This document shows positions 11,927 to 25,685 of a stretch of 64,000 nucleotides of DNA, in pieces (position 1 is the stretch's first letter; every line of letters starts with the position of its first letter). The position numbers and the translations under genes are program-made. Below the pieces are notes generated by a model that saw nothing but the letters and a program-made list of their open reading frames with translations, was not told where the DNA came from and did not search any database. Source of the stretch: Procambarus clarkii (Eukaryota; Arthropoda; Malacostraca; Decapoda; Cambaridae); contig NC_091176.1 of the NCBI RefSeq assembly GCF_040958095.1, positions 44,669,716 through 44,733,715 on the forward strand. The letters run 5' to 3'.

Positions 11927-13151
11927 CTGGGCACACAGCCTAACTTCCAAATACTGGCATAATATTATATACAATTTACCACTATATGTTCATATCAAAA
12001 TCTATAGAAAGATATACACAACACAGTAAATTTATCACTTGTTCCTGGTGCCTGTACACACCAATAATCAACATGAATATTACAAGTACTCTTGATAGTA
12101 CTGTCTAGCACACTGGTGCTTTACCGTGACATGGGTGAGACTTGCTCACGACATATAAAATCCTCAGGCTAGATAATATAGCCGAATAATATATCTAACT
12201 AAAGGGGAATGGGGAGGGAACTAGAAACACCTACTTCACCCTATCCTCCGATGAGAGTCGAGATGAAGCTCCTGGTCCTCGTGTCAAGAACGCCCCCACA
12301 CGACACGTCGTCGTGTCCTACCAGAGCCTCTCGTCGTCACACCGTTTAGCGCGTCGTCTCCGTACCTCCTCACTGCAGGTCCGTCCTCCTTCTTGACTTC
12401 TCGAAGGGTTGGAGTCGGTCTCCTGGCCGTCGTCTTCTCCCAGCAACGGCTGTCGCCTACGTCTCAGCTACAGTCGTCCGGTTTCCCCAAATAGTCCTCT
12501 CCTTCCTCAGCTACCCAGTGGCTCTGTCAGCCACTACGCTGTCACGAACTGGTGAACTTCCACAGACGTCACATACGTCACTGCACGGATTCACGGCTTC
12601 TTGCACAGTACCTGACTGGAGCACTTGTTGCTCAAATAACCGTCAATTCCCTCTTCTCGTTCAACACATGAACTAGGAAAGACTTCTCAGAGTACTGGCG
12701 GACTTCAGGTAACGCGTAAATCCACGGGAGCGGGAAACAACTGTCCAACTGACAGGACCAACCGTCGCACGTCCGACCTCTATGACGTGTCGTGTCTGAC
12801 TGATGGCGCCTGAGTGGCGCGCGACCTGGACCCCCTTCCTTCGTGACGTCACTTTCGCCACGGGAGGTTTTCATTGGCTCCCGGTGCCACATTGCTGTCG
12901 GTGACCAATCCGGTGCCACTGACGTCACAAGGTTTTGGCGGGAAATCAGGGAGGCAAGCGCCATCTTGGCTCCCTAAAGGGCCTATACCACAGGCCAAAA
13001 TATTACTATTTCACAAATTTCTCGGCTCTCCGAGAACAATCTACTCTCTCCCATATATCAAATTGTAGCCTGCAACGTAGAGAACGCTTGGGAAAAGTAG
13101 ACATGACTCTTATTGCAGGCGTGGGAGAATTATAAGGGGGGGAACACCGTC

Positions 13152-13154
<3 letters not shown>
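11927..13154 (-). repeat. 5' LTR of element A, part 2 (right of element B)
   Basis: It continues the LTR from the duplicated CTGG and matches 554-1782. It ends GTCACA at 13154, where a (TA)n tract starts. Short open frames here mirror those at 1300-1760 and are not genes. Confidence 0.9.

Positions 13155-13242
<88 letters not shown>
13155..13242. repeat. (TA)n tract 1
   Basis: Uninterrupted alternating AT ends in a short GT run. It lies between the LTR of element A and the first terminal-inverted-repeat unit. Confidence 0.95.
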
Positions 13243-14133
<891 letters not shown>

Positions 14134-14387
14134 ATATATATATATATATATATATATTGGTGTATACTGGCAGCAGGTTTTCTTTCAAACATGTTTCATT
14201 GAATATGACCGCATATTCTGTATTTATTATTTTCTGGTTTAGGGCTTCTATCCCTCTAACTATTTTCTTAGCATCAGGGCTTAATTGAAATAGGAGTTCT
14301 CCAAAACTCATTTTCGTACTTTTAAGGTGAAGAAAAGAAGTGATTTACTATAGAGTGTATTACACTTATTTGTATAATTTGCACGAC

Positions 14388-14416
14388 GTTTCGAACCTCC
14401 ATGGTTCATTCTCAAG
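14388..14416 (-). ncRNA. Hammerhead-like hairpin in the PLE-1 terminal repeat (inverted copy)
   Basis: It is the reverse complement of the motif at 18266-18294: CTTGAGAA, a 5-bp stem GAACC/GGTTC with a 5-base loop, then GAAAC. See that entry for the interpretation. Confidence 0.5.
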
Positions 14417-14573
14417 TGAACAGATCTTACAATACTAGTTGATTTTATACCCGCATTAGGTCAGGTGATAATACAATGAAGGTGAAAACATGGGGGGATA
14501 CATAAGGGATAAACATAGGGGCTGCAGAAGGCTTATTGGCCCATACGAGGCATCTCCTATCTAAACACAAAGA

Positions 14574-15652
14574 TTAATCCAGTGTAATTGGCCTGTTATG
14601 TTGGACATTGTCTTCTGTGTTGGCATCGATATGTTCTTGTCTTGTCCTTACTCTCTTGGTGGGTAGAGTAAATAGTTCCGTGATTTGGGTGTTCATGGTA
14701 GGTCGCTCTATTCTTATGTGAATTGCCTCAAGAATTTGTAATCTTCTTGAATCTTGGGTTTTGTCTATTATGCAAGTATTCTTGTTCAACATTTCTCTTG
14801 TTAGAGTAATGTCATGGGCTTGTCTCATGTGATTCCTAGGGGCACCAGATTGAAGATGGCATGTCAAACGCCTCGTCAGCTTGGTCGACGTCATACCTAT
14901 GTACTTACATTGAAGGTTACATCCTTCGTGGGGGCAAGTGTACATGTATACAACGCTTGACTGCTGTAGAGGGTTCTCCGTCGGCTTCGGGCTGTTTTTG
15001 ATAAGGAGTTCGGAAGTCTTCTTGGTTTTGTAGAATATTATCAGGTTTATGTTTTGGTTAGGAGTAGTGCTTTTTACTCCTTTACGGATTATTTCTTTCA
15101 TTATTCTTTCCTCTTTTATATGTTCACTGTGCATGGTTGATTTGTAATATAATTTTATTGGGGGTGTTGTGGTTTCTGTTCTAGGTTCTGAATTATACCA
15201 ACGGTCCAAGTGTCTTCTTATAGCAGCGTTTATTTCCGCGTTGCTATATCCGTTGTTCACCAATACCTGAGTTACTCTTTCAAACTCTCTACTCACGGTG
15301 CTCCATTCAGAGCAGTGGGTGAGCGCTCGACGAATATAAGCATTGAGAACACTGGCTTTGTATCTTTGGGGGCACTCACTTCTACCGTTCAGGCATAATC
15401 CTATGTTGGTGGGCTTGGTATATACGTTGGTGCTTAAAGAGGTTCCTGTTTTTGTTATTAGTACATCCAAGAATGGCAGACTGTTATTTTCACTATTTTC
15501 ATGTGTAAATCGGAGTACTGACTCTCTCTCTAGGTGTCTTTTTAGGTCAATTAGTTCATCTGAGTCTTTTACTATTACGAATATGTCATCTACATAACGG
15601 CAGTATACAGTTGGTTTTTGTCTGCTACTGAAGACCCTATCTTCGATGGTTC
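14574..15652 (-). pseudogene. PLE-1 inverted partial copy: RT C-terminal half plus GIY-YIG endonuclease
   Basis: It begins, on the minus strand, in RT motif B/C territory at MGTIEDRVFSS, with the catalytic YVDD shortly after. It runs through the RT thumb and the GIY-YIG domain to the same C-terminus as the plus copy. Everything N-terminal to MGTIEDR is missing, so it is not functional alone. The reading frame upstream of 15652 continues into antisense of the plus copy and is not part of the protein. Confidence 0.85.
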
Positions 15653-18108
15653 CCATAAACCAGAAAATAATAAAAATAAAAAACCTAAACCAGAAAATAA
15701 TAAATACAGAATATGCGGTCATATTCAATGAAACATGTTTGAAAGAAAACCTGCTGCCAGTATACACCAATATAAAACCACATGACCCAGCAGTCCGCAA
15801 TACAGAGTTTACCTATAGGTATAGGCAAGAGCTCATTCGGCATCAACTAAACAAGAAGAAGGAAGCCCTCCAAACCTTTATAGAGCAGGCGGAGCATCTG
15901 TTAAACAAATGGACCCAGTACGACATCCCTATCCAACTCAAGCAAACCATCAACAGTGAACTATTTAACCTGAAACAACAACATAAAACTCTTGTAGAAA
16001 CAAAGACACTCCGTAAGTTAACATCCCTAAACGGTGGACAGCTAAAAATCCCTCGTCCTAAAGATGGCTACTTTAACCTGACTTCTTATGATCTTACCCA
16101 GGACCAACGAGACCTCTTAAATCTTGGTCTAAATTGTCAATTCTTATCTAAACCAAAGATGCATCAAAAACGCCTGGAAATCGAAATGCTTCTGGACGAT
16201 ATCCATAAGCTAGAAGACAACAAAAAAGTCATCACCACTGACACACTTCAAGCTGAACTACTTGCAGAAGCAGGGAAAAAACGAGGAACATATTCATCTA
16301 CAATCTTAACCCCACGACTCAAAGAAGCAGCGAAACAACTAAAAAATCTGAAAGACGTAACAATAAGAAAAGCCGACAAAACAGCAGCATATGTATTGAT
16401 TCCTACCCATGAATACATGAACAAAATTAGCGACATCCTAAGTGACGACTCCAAATTTCAACGAATCACGAGGAACCCCGTAGAAGACCTTAAGCGGAAA
16501 GTAAACAAAACAATTACAGCAATCAACGCAAAGAAAGGTAGTGTGCATTTCAATAAACTTCAAGGCGACTATTGCTTAGGATATGCCTACGGCAATGTTA
16601 AGACGCATAAACCAGGTAACCCACTACGCCCTATAATCAGCCAAATACCAACCCCAACTTATCACCTGGCAAAGAAACTCAATGAACTCCTAACTCCATA
16701 CACTCCAAGTAAGTTTAGTCTACAATCATCAGCAGATTTCCTAGAATTGATCAAATCTACCCAGCCCGATGGAATCATCGCTTCCCTGGACGTTGAATCC
16801 CTTTTTACCAACGTCCCAGTCGACACAACCATAGGAATGATACTGGACAGAGTATACAGAGACGAGAGCACCCCCAAATTAGACATACCTGAGCCACACT
16901 TGAAAAGTCTTCTCGAAGCATGTACAAAGGAAGCCCCTTTCATCAGTCCACAAGAAGACATGTATTTACAAATAGACGGAGTAGCAATGGGCTCCCCCTT
17001 AGGAGTTTTATTTGCTAATTTTTATATGGGAACCATCGAAGATAGGGTCTTCAGTAGCAGACAAAAACCAACTGTATACTGCCGTTATGTAGATGACATA
17101 TTCGTAATAGTAAAAGACTCAGATGAACTAATTGACCTAAAAAGACACCTAGAGAGAGAGTCAGTACTCCGATTTACACATGAAAATAGTGAAAATAACA
17201 GTCTGCCATTCTTGGATGTACTAATAACAAAAACAGGAACCTCTTTAAGCACCAACGTATATACCAAGCCCACCAACATAGGATTATGCCTGAACGGTAG
17301 AAGTGAGTGCCCCCAAAGATACAAAGCCAGTGTTCTCAATGCTTATATTCGTCGAGCGCTCACCCATTGCTCTGAATGGAGCAACGTGAGTAGAGAGTTT
17401 GAAAGAGTAACTCAGGTATTGGTGAACAACGGATATAGCAACGCGGAAATAAACGCTGCTATAAGAAGACACTTGGACCGTTGGTATAATTCAGAACCTA
17501 GAACAGAAACCACAACACCCCCAATAAAATTATATTACAAATCAACCACGCACAGTGAACATATAAAAGAGGAAAGAATAATGAAAGAAATAATCCGTAA
17601 AGGAGTAAAAAGCACTACTCCTAACCAAAACATAAACCTGATAATATTCTACAAAACCAAGAAGACTTCCGAACTCCTTATCAAAAACAGCCCGAAGCCG
17701 ACGGAGAACCCTCTACAGCAGTCAAGCGTTGTATACATGTACACTTGCCCCCACGAAGGATGTAACCTTCAATGTAAGTACATAGGTATGACGTCGACCA
17801 AGCTGACGAGGCGTTTGACATGCCATCTTCAATCTGGTGCCCCTAGGAATCACATGAGACAAGCCCATGACATTACTCTAACAAGAGAAATGTTGAACAA
17901 GAATACTTGCATAATAGACAAAACCCAAGATTCAAGAAGATTACAAATTCTTGAGGCAATTCACATAAGAATAGAGCGACCTACCATGAACACCCAAATC
18001 ACGGAACTATTTACTCTACCCACCATGAGAGTAAGGACAAGACAAGAACATATCGATGCCAACACAGAAGACAATGTCCAACATAACAGGCCAATTACAC
18101 TGGATTAA
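15646..18108 (+). CDS. PLE-1 reverse transcriptase with GIY-YIG endonuclease
   Basis: An 820-residue uninterrupted frame. The RT palm is complete: a KADK segment, KTHKPGNPLRP, motif A SLDVESLFTN (Asp about 382), motif B GVAMGSPLGV and motif C YVDD at 481-484. The C-terminal GIY-YIG endonuclease has its VVYMY at about 694 and YIG at about 711, with Cys residues of CPHEGCNLQC between them, a following TRRL and an LEAIHI containing the likely metal-binding Glu. This is the RT plus GIY-YIG architecture of Penelope-like elements. The first about 15 residues derive from the inverted junction; the native N-terminus (MSFGELLFQLSP) survives at 18371. It may be catalytically intact but lacks its own start region. 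Confidence 0.88.
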   Translation: MVPINQKIIKIKNLNQKIINTEYAVIFNETCLKENLLPVYTNIKPHDPAVRNTEFTYRYRQELIRHQLNKKKEALQTFIEQAEHLLNKWTQYDIPIQLKQTINSELFNLKQQHKTLVETKTLRKLTSLNGGQLKIPRPKDGYFNLTSYDLTQDQRDLLNLGLNCQFLSKPKMHQKRLEIEMLLDDIHKLEDNKKVITTDTLQAELLAEAGKKRGTYSSTILTPRLKEAAKQLKNLKDVTIRKADKTAAYVLIPTHEYMNKISDILSDDSKFQRITRNPVEDLKRKVNKTITAINAKKGSVHFNKLQGDYCLGYAYGNVKTHKPGNPLRPIISQIPTPTYHLAKKLNELLTPYTPSKFSLQSSADFLELIKSTQPDGIIASLDVESLFTNVPVDTTIGMILDRVYRDESTPKLDIPEPHLKSLLEACTKEAPFISPQEDMYLQIDGVAMGSPLGVLFANFYMGTIEDRVFSSRQKPTVYCRYVDDIFVIVKDSDELIDLKRHLERESVLRFTHENSENNSLPFLDVLITKTGTSLSTNVYTKPTNIGLCLNGRSECPQRYKASVLNAYIRRALTHCSEWSNVSREFERVTQVLVNNGYSNAEINAAIRRHLDRWYNSEPRTETTTPPIKLYYKSTTHSEHIKEERIMKEIIRKGVKSTTPNQNINLIIFYKTKKTSELLIKNSPKPTENPLQQSSVVYMYTCPHEGCNLQCKYIGMTSTKLTRRLTCHLQSGAPRNHMRQAHDITLTREMLNKNTCIIDKTQDSRRLQILEAIHIRIERPTMNTQITELFTLPTMRVRTRQEHIDANTEDNVQHNRPITLD

Positions 18109-18265
18109 TCTTTGTGTTTAGATAGGAGATGCCTCGTATGGGCCAATAAGCCTTCTGCAGCCCCTATGTTTATCCCTTATGTATCCCCCCATGTTTTCAC
18201 CTTCATTGTATTATCACCTGACCTAATGCGGGTATAAAATCAACTAGTATTGTAAGATCTGTTCA

Positions 18266-18294
18266 CTTGAGAATGAACCATGGAGGTTCGAAAC
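18266..18294 (+). ncRNA. Hammerhead-like hairpin in the PLE-1 terminal repeat
   Basis: CTTGAGAA, then stem GAACC (18275-18279), loop, GGTTC (18285-18289), then GAAAC (18290-18294) followed by GTCG. Hammerhead ribozymes have CUGANGA, stem II, GAAA; here the first box is degenerate, while the hairpin and GAAAC are kept. It lies about 80 bp upstream of the native PLE start codon at 18371, where PLE terminal repeats are known to carry hammerhead motifs. Self-cleavage is not implied by this copy. Confidence 0.5.
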
Positions 18295-18370
18295 GTCGTG
18301 CAAATTATACAAATAACTGTAATACACTCTATAGTAAATCACTTCTTTTCTTCACCTTAAAAGTACGAAA

Positions 18371-18489
18371 ATGAGTTTTGGAGAACTCCTATTTCAATTA
18401 AGCCCTGATGCTAAGAAAATAGTTAGAGGGATAGAAGCCCTAAACCAGAAAATAATAAATACAGAATATGCGGTCATATTCAATGAAAC
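18371..18489 (+). pseudogene. PLE-1 terminal repeat: native N-terminus of the PLE protein, cut by (TA)n
   Basis: An ATG opens MSFGELLFQLSPDAKKIV and continues into residues that also occur near the start of the 820-residue frame (INTEYAVIFNET). It then runs into (TA)n. It shows where the true start of the PLE protein lies, and that the plus copy is followed by the beginning of a second, truncated copy. Confidence 0.75.
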
Positions 18490-18511
18490 ATATATATATA
18501 TATATATATAT
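18490..18511. repeat. (TA)n tract 3
   Basis: A short alternating AT run joins the end of PLE-1 to TIR unit 2. Confidence 0.9.

Positions 18512-19915
<1,404 letters not shown>

Positions 19916-19943
<28 letters not shown>
19916..19943. repeat. (TA)n tract 6 (short)
   Basis: About 28 bp of alternating AT lie between units 4 and 5, the shortest spacer in the chain. Confidence 0.9.

Positions 19944-21084
<1,141 letters not shown>

Positions 21085-21164
<80 letters not shown>
21085..21164. repeat. (TA)n tract 8, centre of the deleted-unit palindrome
   Basis: Alternating AT lies between units 6 and 7, which are inverted copies. Confidence 0.95.
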
Positions 21165-21167
<3 letters not shown>

Positions 21168-21404
21168 GTACCTAGTAGCCAGAACGCACTTCTCAGCCTA
21201 CTATGCAAGGCCCGATTCGGTCATATATCTACGTTAATTTTAACTCCAATAAAAAAAAATTGACCTCATACATAATGAAATAGGTAGCTTTATCATTTCA
21301 TAAGAAAAAAATTAGAAAAAATATATTAATTCAGGAAAACTTGGCTTATTAGGCAAATCGGGCCTTGAATAGTAGGCTGAGAAGTGCGTTCTGGCTATTA
21401 GGTA

Positions 21405-21407
<3 letters not shown>
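21165..21407 (+). mobile_element. TIR unit 7 (plus orientation, internally deleted)
   Basis: Inverted partner of unit 6 with the same internal deletion junction (CCCGATT joined to CGGTCATAT). Confidence 0.85.

Positions 21408-21438
<31 letters not shown>
21408..21438. repeat. (TA)n tract 9
   Basis: Short AT run with a GTGTG patch, before a PLE fragment. Confidence 0.9.
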
Positions 21439-22052
<614 letters not shown>

Positions 22053-22100
22053 ATATATATATATATATGTCGTACATATATATATATATATATATATATA
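22053..22100. repeat. (TA)n tract 11 with an orphan TIR tip
   Basis: AT repeats on both sides of GTCGTAC, then the SINE array begins. Confidence 0.9.
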
Positions 22101-24246
22101 ACTGAAAACTCACACCCCAGAAGTGACTCGAACCCATACTCCCACAACTGGTATGTACAGGGACGCCTTAATCCGCTTGACCATCACGACCGGACAAAAG
22201 GAAGTGATAGCCGAGGCTATATGAACCACTTCCCCGCCGGCACTCGGATGGTAATCTTGGGCATAGCATTTTATCAAATCACCTCATTCTTTGGGGCACA
22301 CGTGAGGAACACAAATGCAAACAAGCCTGAATGGTCCCCAGGACTATATACAACTGAAAACTCACACCCCAGAAGTGACTCGAACCCATACTCCCACAAC
22401 TGGTATGTACAGGGACGCCTTAATCCGCTTGACCATCACGACCGGACAAAAGGAAGTGATAGCCGAGGCTATATGAACCACTTCCCCGCCGGCACTCGGA
22501 TGGTAATCTTGGGCATAGCATTTTATCAAATCACCTCATTCTTTGGGGCACACGTGAGGAACACAAATGCAAACAAGCCTGAATGGTCCCCAGGACTATA
22601 TACAACTGAAAACTCACACCCCAGAAGTGACTCGAACCCATACTCCCACAACTGGTATGTACAGGGACGCCTTAATCCGCTTGACCATCACGACCGGACA
22701 AAAGGAAGTGATAGCCGAGGCTATATGAACCACTTCCCCGCCGGCACTCGGATGGTAATCTTGGGCATAGCATTTTATCAAATCACCTCATTCTTTGGGG
22801 CACACGTGAGGAACACAAATGCAAACAAGCCTGAATGGTCCCCAGGACTATATACAACTGAAAACTCACACCCCAGAAGTGACTCGAACCCATACTCCCA
22901 CAACTGGTATGTACAGGGACGCCTTAATCCGCTTGACCATCACGACCGGACAAAAGGAAGTGATAGCCGAGGCTATATGAACCACTTCCCCGCCGGCACT
23001 CGGATGGTAATCTTGGGCATAGCATTTTATCAAATCACCTCATTCTTTGGGGCACACGTGAGGAACACAAATGCAAACAAGCCTGAATGGTCCCCAGGAC
23101 TATATACAACTGAAAACTCACACCCCAGAAGTGACTCGAACCCATACTCCCACAACTGGTATGTACAGGGACGCCTTAATCCGCTTGACCATCACGACCG
23201 GACAAAAGGAAGTGATAGCCGAGGCTATATGAACCACTTCCCCGCCGGCACTCGGATGGTAATCTTGGGCATAGTGCCGAGTAGTAGCATAGTGCCTTGG
23301 GCATAGTTATCCGAGTGCCGGCGGGGAAGTGGTTCATATAGCCTCGGCTATCACTTCCTTTTGTCCGGTCGTGATGGTCAAGCGGATTAAGGCGTCCCTG
23401 TACATACCAGTTGTGGGAGTATGGGTTCGAGTCACTTCTGGGGTGTGAGTTTTCAGTTGTATATAGTCCTGGGGACCATTCAGGCTTGTTTGCATTTGTG
23501 TTCCTCACGTGTGCCCCAAAGAATGAGGTGATTTGATAAAATGCTATGCCCAAGATTACCATCCGAGTGCCGGCGGGGAAGTGGTTCATATAGCCTCGGC
23601 TATCACTTCCTTTTGTCCGGTCGTGATGGTCAAGCGGATTAAGGCGTCCCTGTACATACCAGTTGTGGGAGTATGGGTTCGAGTCACTTCTGGGGTGTGA
23701 GTTTTCAGTTGTATATAGTCCTGGGGACCATTCAGGCTTGTTTGCATTTGTGTTCCTCACGTGTGCCCCAAAGAATGAGGTGATTTGATAAAATGCTATG
23801 CCCAAGATTACCATCCGAGTGCCGGCGGGGAAGTGGTTCATATAGCCTCGGCTATCACTTCCTTTTGTCCGGTCGTGATGGTCAAGCGGATTAAGGCGTC
23901 CCTGTACATACCAGTTGTGGGAGTATGGGTTCGAGTCACTTCTGGGGTGTGAGTTTTCAGTTGTATATAGTCCTGGGGACCATTCAGGCTTGTTTGCATT
24001 TGTGTTCCTCACGTGTGCCCCAAAGAATGAGGTGATTTGATAAAATGCTATGCCCAAGATTACCATCCGAGTGCCGGCGGGGAAGTGGTTCATATAGCCT
24101 CGGCTATCACTTCCTTTTGTCCGGTCGTGATGGTCAAGCGGATTAAGGCGTCCCTGTACATACCAGTTGTGGGAATATGGGTTCGAGTCACTTCTGGGGT
24201 GTGAGTTTTCAGTTGTATATAGTCCTGGGGACCATTCAGGCTTGTT

Positions 24247-24250
<4 letters not shown>
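22101..24250. repeat. Palindromic tandem array of a 252-bp tRNA-Leu-like SINE unit
   Basis: The left arm, 22101-23275, holds head-to-tail units in minus orientation at a constant 252-bp spacing (for example 22221, 22473, 22725). The right arm, 23305-24250, holds the same unit in plus orientation (23311, 23563, 23815, 24067), around a spacer of about 30 bp. Each unit has an A box-like TGGTCAAGCGG and a B box-like GGTTCGAGTC in a tRNA-Leu-like context. By eye the copies are identical apart from one base at about 24176. Because 252 is divisible by three, both strands show long periodic open frames; these are not proteins. Confidence 0.88.

Positions 24251-24305
<55 letters not shown>
24251..24305. 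repeat. (TA)n tract 12
   Basis: Alternating AT joins the SINE array to TIR unit 9. Confidence 0.95.
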
Positions 24306-24308
<3 letters not shown>

Positions 24309-24676
24309 GTACCTAGTAGCCAGAACTCACTTTTCAGCCTACAATGCAAGGCCCGATTTGCCTAATAAGCCAAGTTTTCATGAATTAATATATTTTCTCC
24401 AATTTTTTTCTTATGAAATGATAAAGCAACCCATTTCATTATGTAAGAGGTCAATTTTTTTTTATTGATGTTAAAATTAACGTAGATATATGACTGAACC
24501 TAACCTAACCTAACCTATCTTTATAGGTTAGGTTAGGTTAGATAGCCGAAAAAGTTAGGTTAGGTTAGGTTAGGTAGGTTAGGTAGTCGAAAAGCAATTA
24601 ATTCATGAAAACTTGGCTTATTAGGCAAATCGGGCCTTGCATAGTAGGCTCAGAAGTGAGTTCTGGCTACTAGGTA

Positions 24677-24679
<3 letters not shown>
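24306..24679 (-). mobile_element. TIR unit 9 (minus orientation)
   Basis: Full-length unit, inverted, with the GTCGTACC end on the left and a GGTACGA end running into AT on the right. Telomere-like blocks are in the right half. Confidence 0.85.

Positions 24680-24764
<85 letters not shown>
24680..24764. repeat. (TA)n tract 13
   Basis: Alternating AT leads into PLE-2. Confidence 0.95.
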
Positions 24765-24768
<4 letters not shown>

Positions 24769-24954
24769 AAATATGACCGAAAAAGTAAGATTAATAATTC
24801 TGACACGAATTTTCTCAATCTTTCATACATTTCGCTTCACTGTTGGAGGTAAATCAAAAATCAATTCTCCAAAATTCATTTTTATTTCTATTCTTTCTAG
24901 TCTTTTTATTTCTAGTTTTTATTTATTTCTTAAGGAATATATAATCTCTTCCCA

Positions 24955-25159
24955 CAACCAAACCATCGCCAGAGAAATCCTAGTAAACAACACAGAAATC
25001 ATCGATAGATACAGCGATAGCAGGCGGCTTGACGTTTGCGAGGCACTACACATCAAGAAGTCAACACCAGCAATCAACAGCCAATTATTGCACAACTATA
25101 TTCTACCCACCTCAAGACTCCGCTCCAATATAGAAGCATCAAGAAATATGGACCAATAG
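24955..25159 (+). pseudogene. PLE-2 C-terminal end of the GIY-YIG domain
   Basis: The last about 65 residues of the open frame align with the end of the PLE-1 protein: TIAREIL against TLTREML, then SRRL, EALHI and a PTSRL against PTMRV terminus. The RT and most of the endonuclease are absent, so this is a remnant. The frame upstream of about 24955 is antisense of the terminal repeat. Confidence 0.75.
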
Positions 25160-25350
25160 GCTTTCTACAAACACTTCTATTCAATATCCATTGTTTCGTG
25201 TTCTGTCTTGTGTTGATGAAATTAATACCCTATTAATACTCTTGTTCTGTCTTGTGTTAATGCCACATCACCCCTTCTACCTCACTCAAATGTAGATATA
25301 AAATCGGAGATGAGTAAGTTCTATTCAGTTGTGTATTTGTGAACTAAAGT

Positions 25351-25379
25351 CTTTGAAAATGTAATAAGTTTTACGAAAC
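25351..25379 (+). ncRNA. Hammerhead-like hairpin in the PLE-2 terminal repeat
   Basis: CTTTGAAAAT, then stem GTAA (25361-25364) with TTAC (25371-25374), then GAAAC (25375-25379) and a GCGC...GCGT stretch that could form the next helix. It lies about 30 bp upstream of the PLE-2 start codon at 25411, the same relative position as in PLE-1, with a different but still complementary stem. Confidence 0.45.
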
Positions 25380-25556
25380 GCGCTCGTGTCGCGTCAGACT
25401 AGAAATAAAAATGAATTTTGGAGAATTGATTTTTGATTTACCTCCAACAGTGAAGCGAAATGTACGAAAGATTGAGAAAATTCGTGTCAGAATTATTAAT
25501 CTTACTTTTTCGGTCATATTTAATAATATATGTCTACAGGAAAGACTGCTACCAAA

Positions 25557-25594
25557 ATATATATATATATATATATATATAAATATATATATAA

Positions 25595-25681
<87 letters not shown>
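25557..25681. repeat. (TA)n tract 14
   Basis: Alternating AT with several AAATAT steps at its left end. It is the last of the TA chain. Confidence 0.95.

Positions 25682-25685
<4 letters not shown>

Larger units (their letters stand above)
1..13154 (-). mobile_element. Element A: Ty3/gypsy LTR retrotransposon with integrase-first order, internally deleted, interrupted by element B
   Basis: Positions 1-1782 and the pair 4882-5847 plus 11927-13154 are direct repeats, so they are the two LTRs of one element (window position 1 matches 5289). The full LTR is about 2190 bp, and about 407 bp of the left one lies outside the window. The 3.1-kb interior encodes, on the minus strand, a coiled-coil gag, a CCHC knuckle, an aspartic protease, an integrase C-terminus and the tail of RNase H. 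The integrase core and the RT are missing. LTR ends on the minus strand are TGTGACG and CAACA. The right LTR abuts a (TA)n tract. A target duplication cannot be checked because the left end is outside the window. Confidence 0.9.
14157..18489 (+). mobile_element. PLE-1: Penelope-like element with an inverted partial second copy
   Basis: The plus copy at 15646-18370 codes for RT plus GIY-YIG. Upstream of it, 14157-15655 is the reverse complement of 17027-18490 plus the element start. Both outer ends carry the start of the element (terminal repeat and N-terminal codons) and stop in (TA)n: the left just after the codons for VYTN, the right after those for FNET. Head-to-tail and inverted partial copies flanking a full one are characteristic of Penelope-like elements. 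The two copies differ at only about three residues over some 360 compared. Confidence 0.88.
24765..25556 (+). mobile_element. PLE-2: short Penelope-like remnant with inverted ends between TA tracts
   Basis: The left end (24768-24930) is the reverse complement of the right end (25404-25555). Both contain the start of the PLE protein (on the right [15 protein letters not shown], comparable to MSFGELLFQLSP of PLE-1). Between them lie the last codons of the GIY-YIG domain and a 3' region. This is the same layout as PLE-1 with nearly all of the RT deleted, and again both ends stop in (TA)n. Confidence 0.8.

Noticed and set aside
22221-24093. Repetitive 361- and 305-residue frames with an 84-residue period
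   Set aside because: They are the translation of the 252-bp SINE unit on both arms of the palindrome. 252 being a multiple of three explains the openness.
22101-24250. CRISPR-like regular repeats
   Set aside because: The units are 252 bp with no unique spacers, in a eukaryotic repeat context. No cas genes are present.
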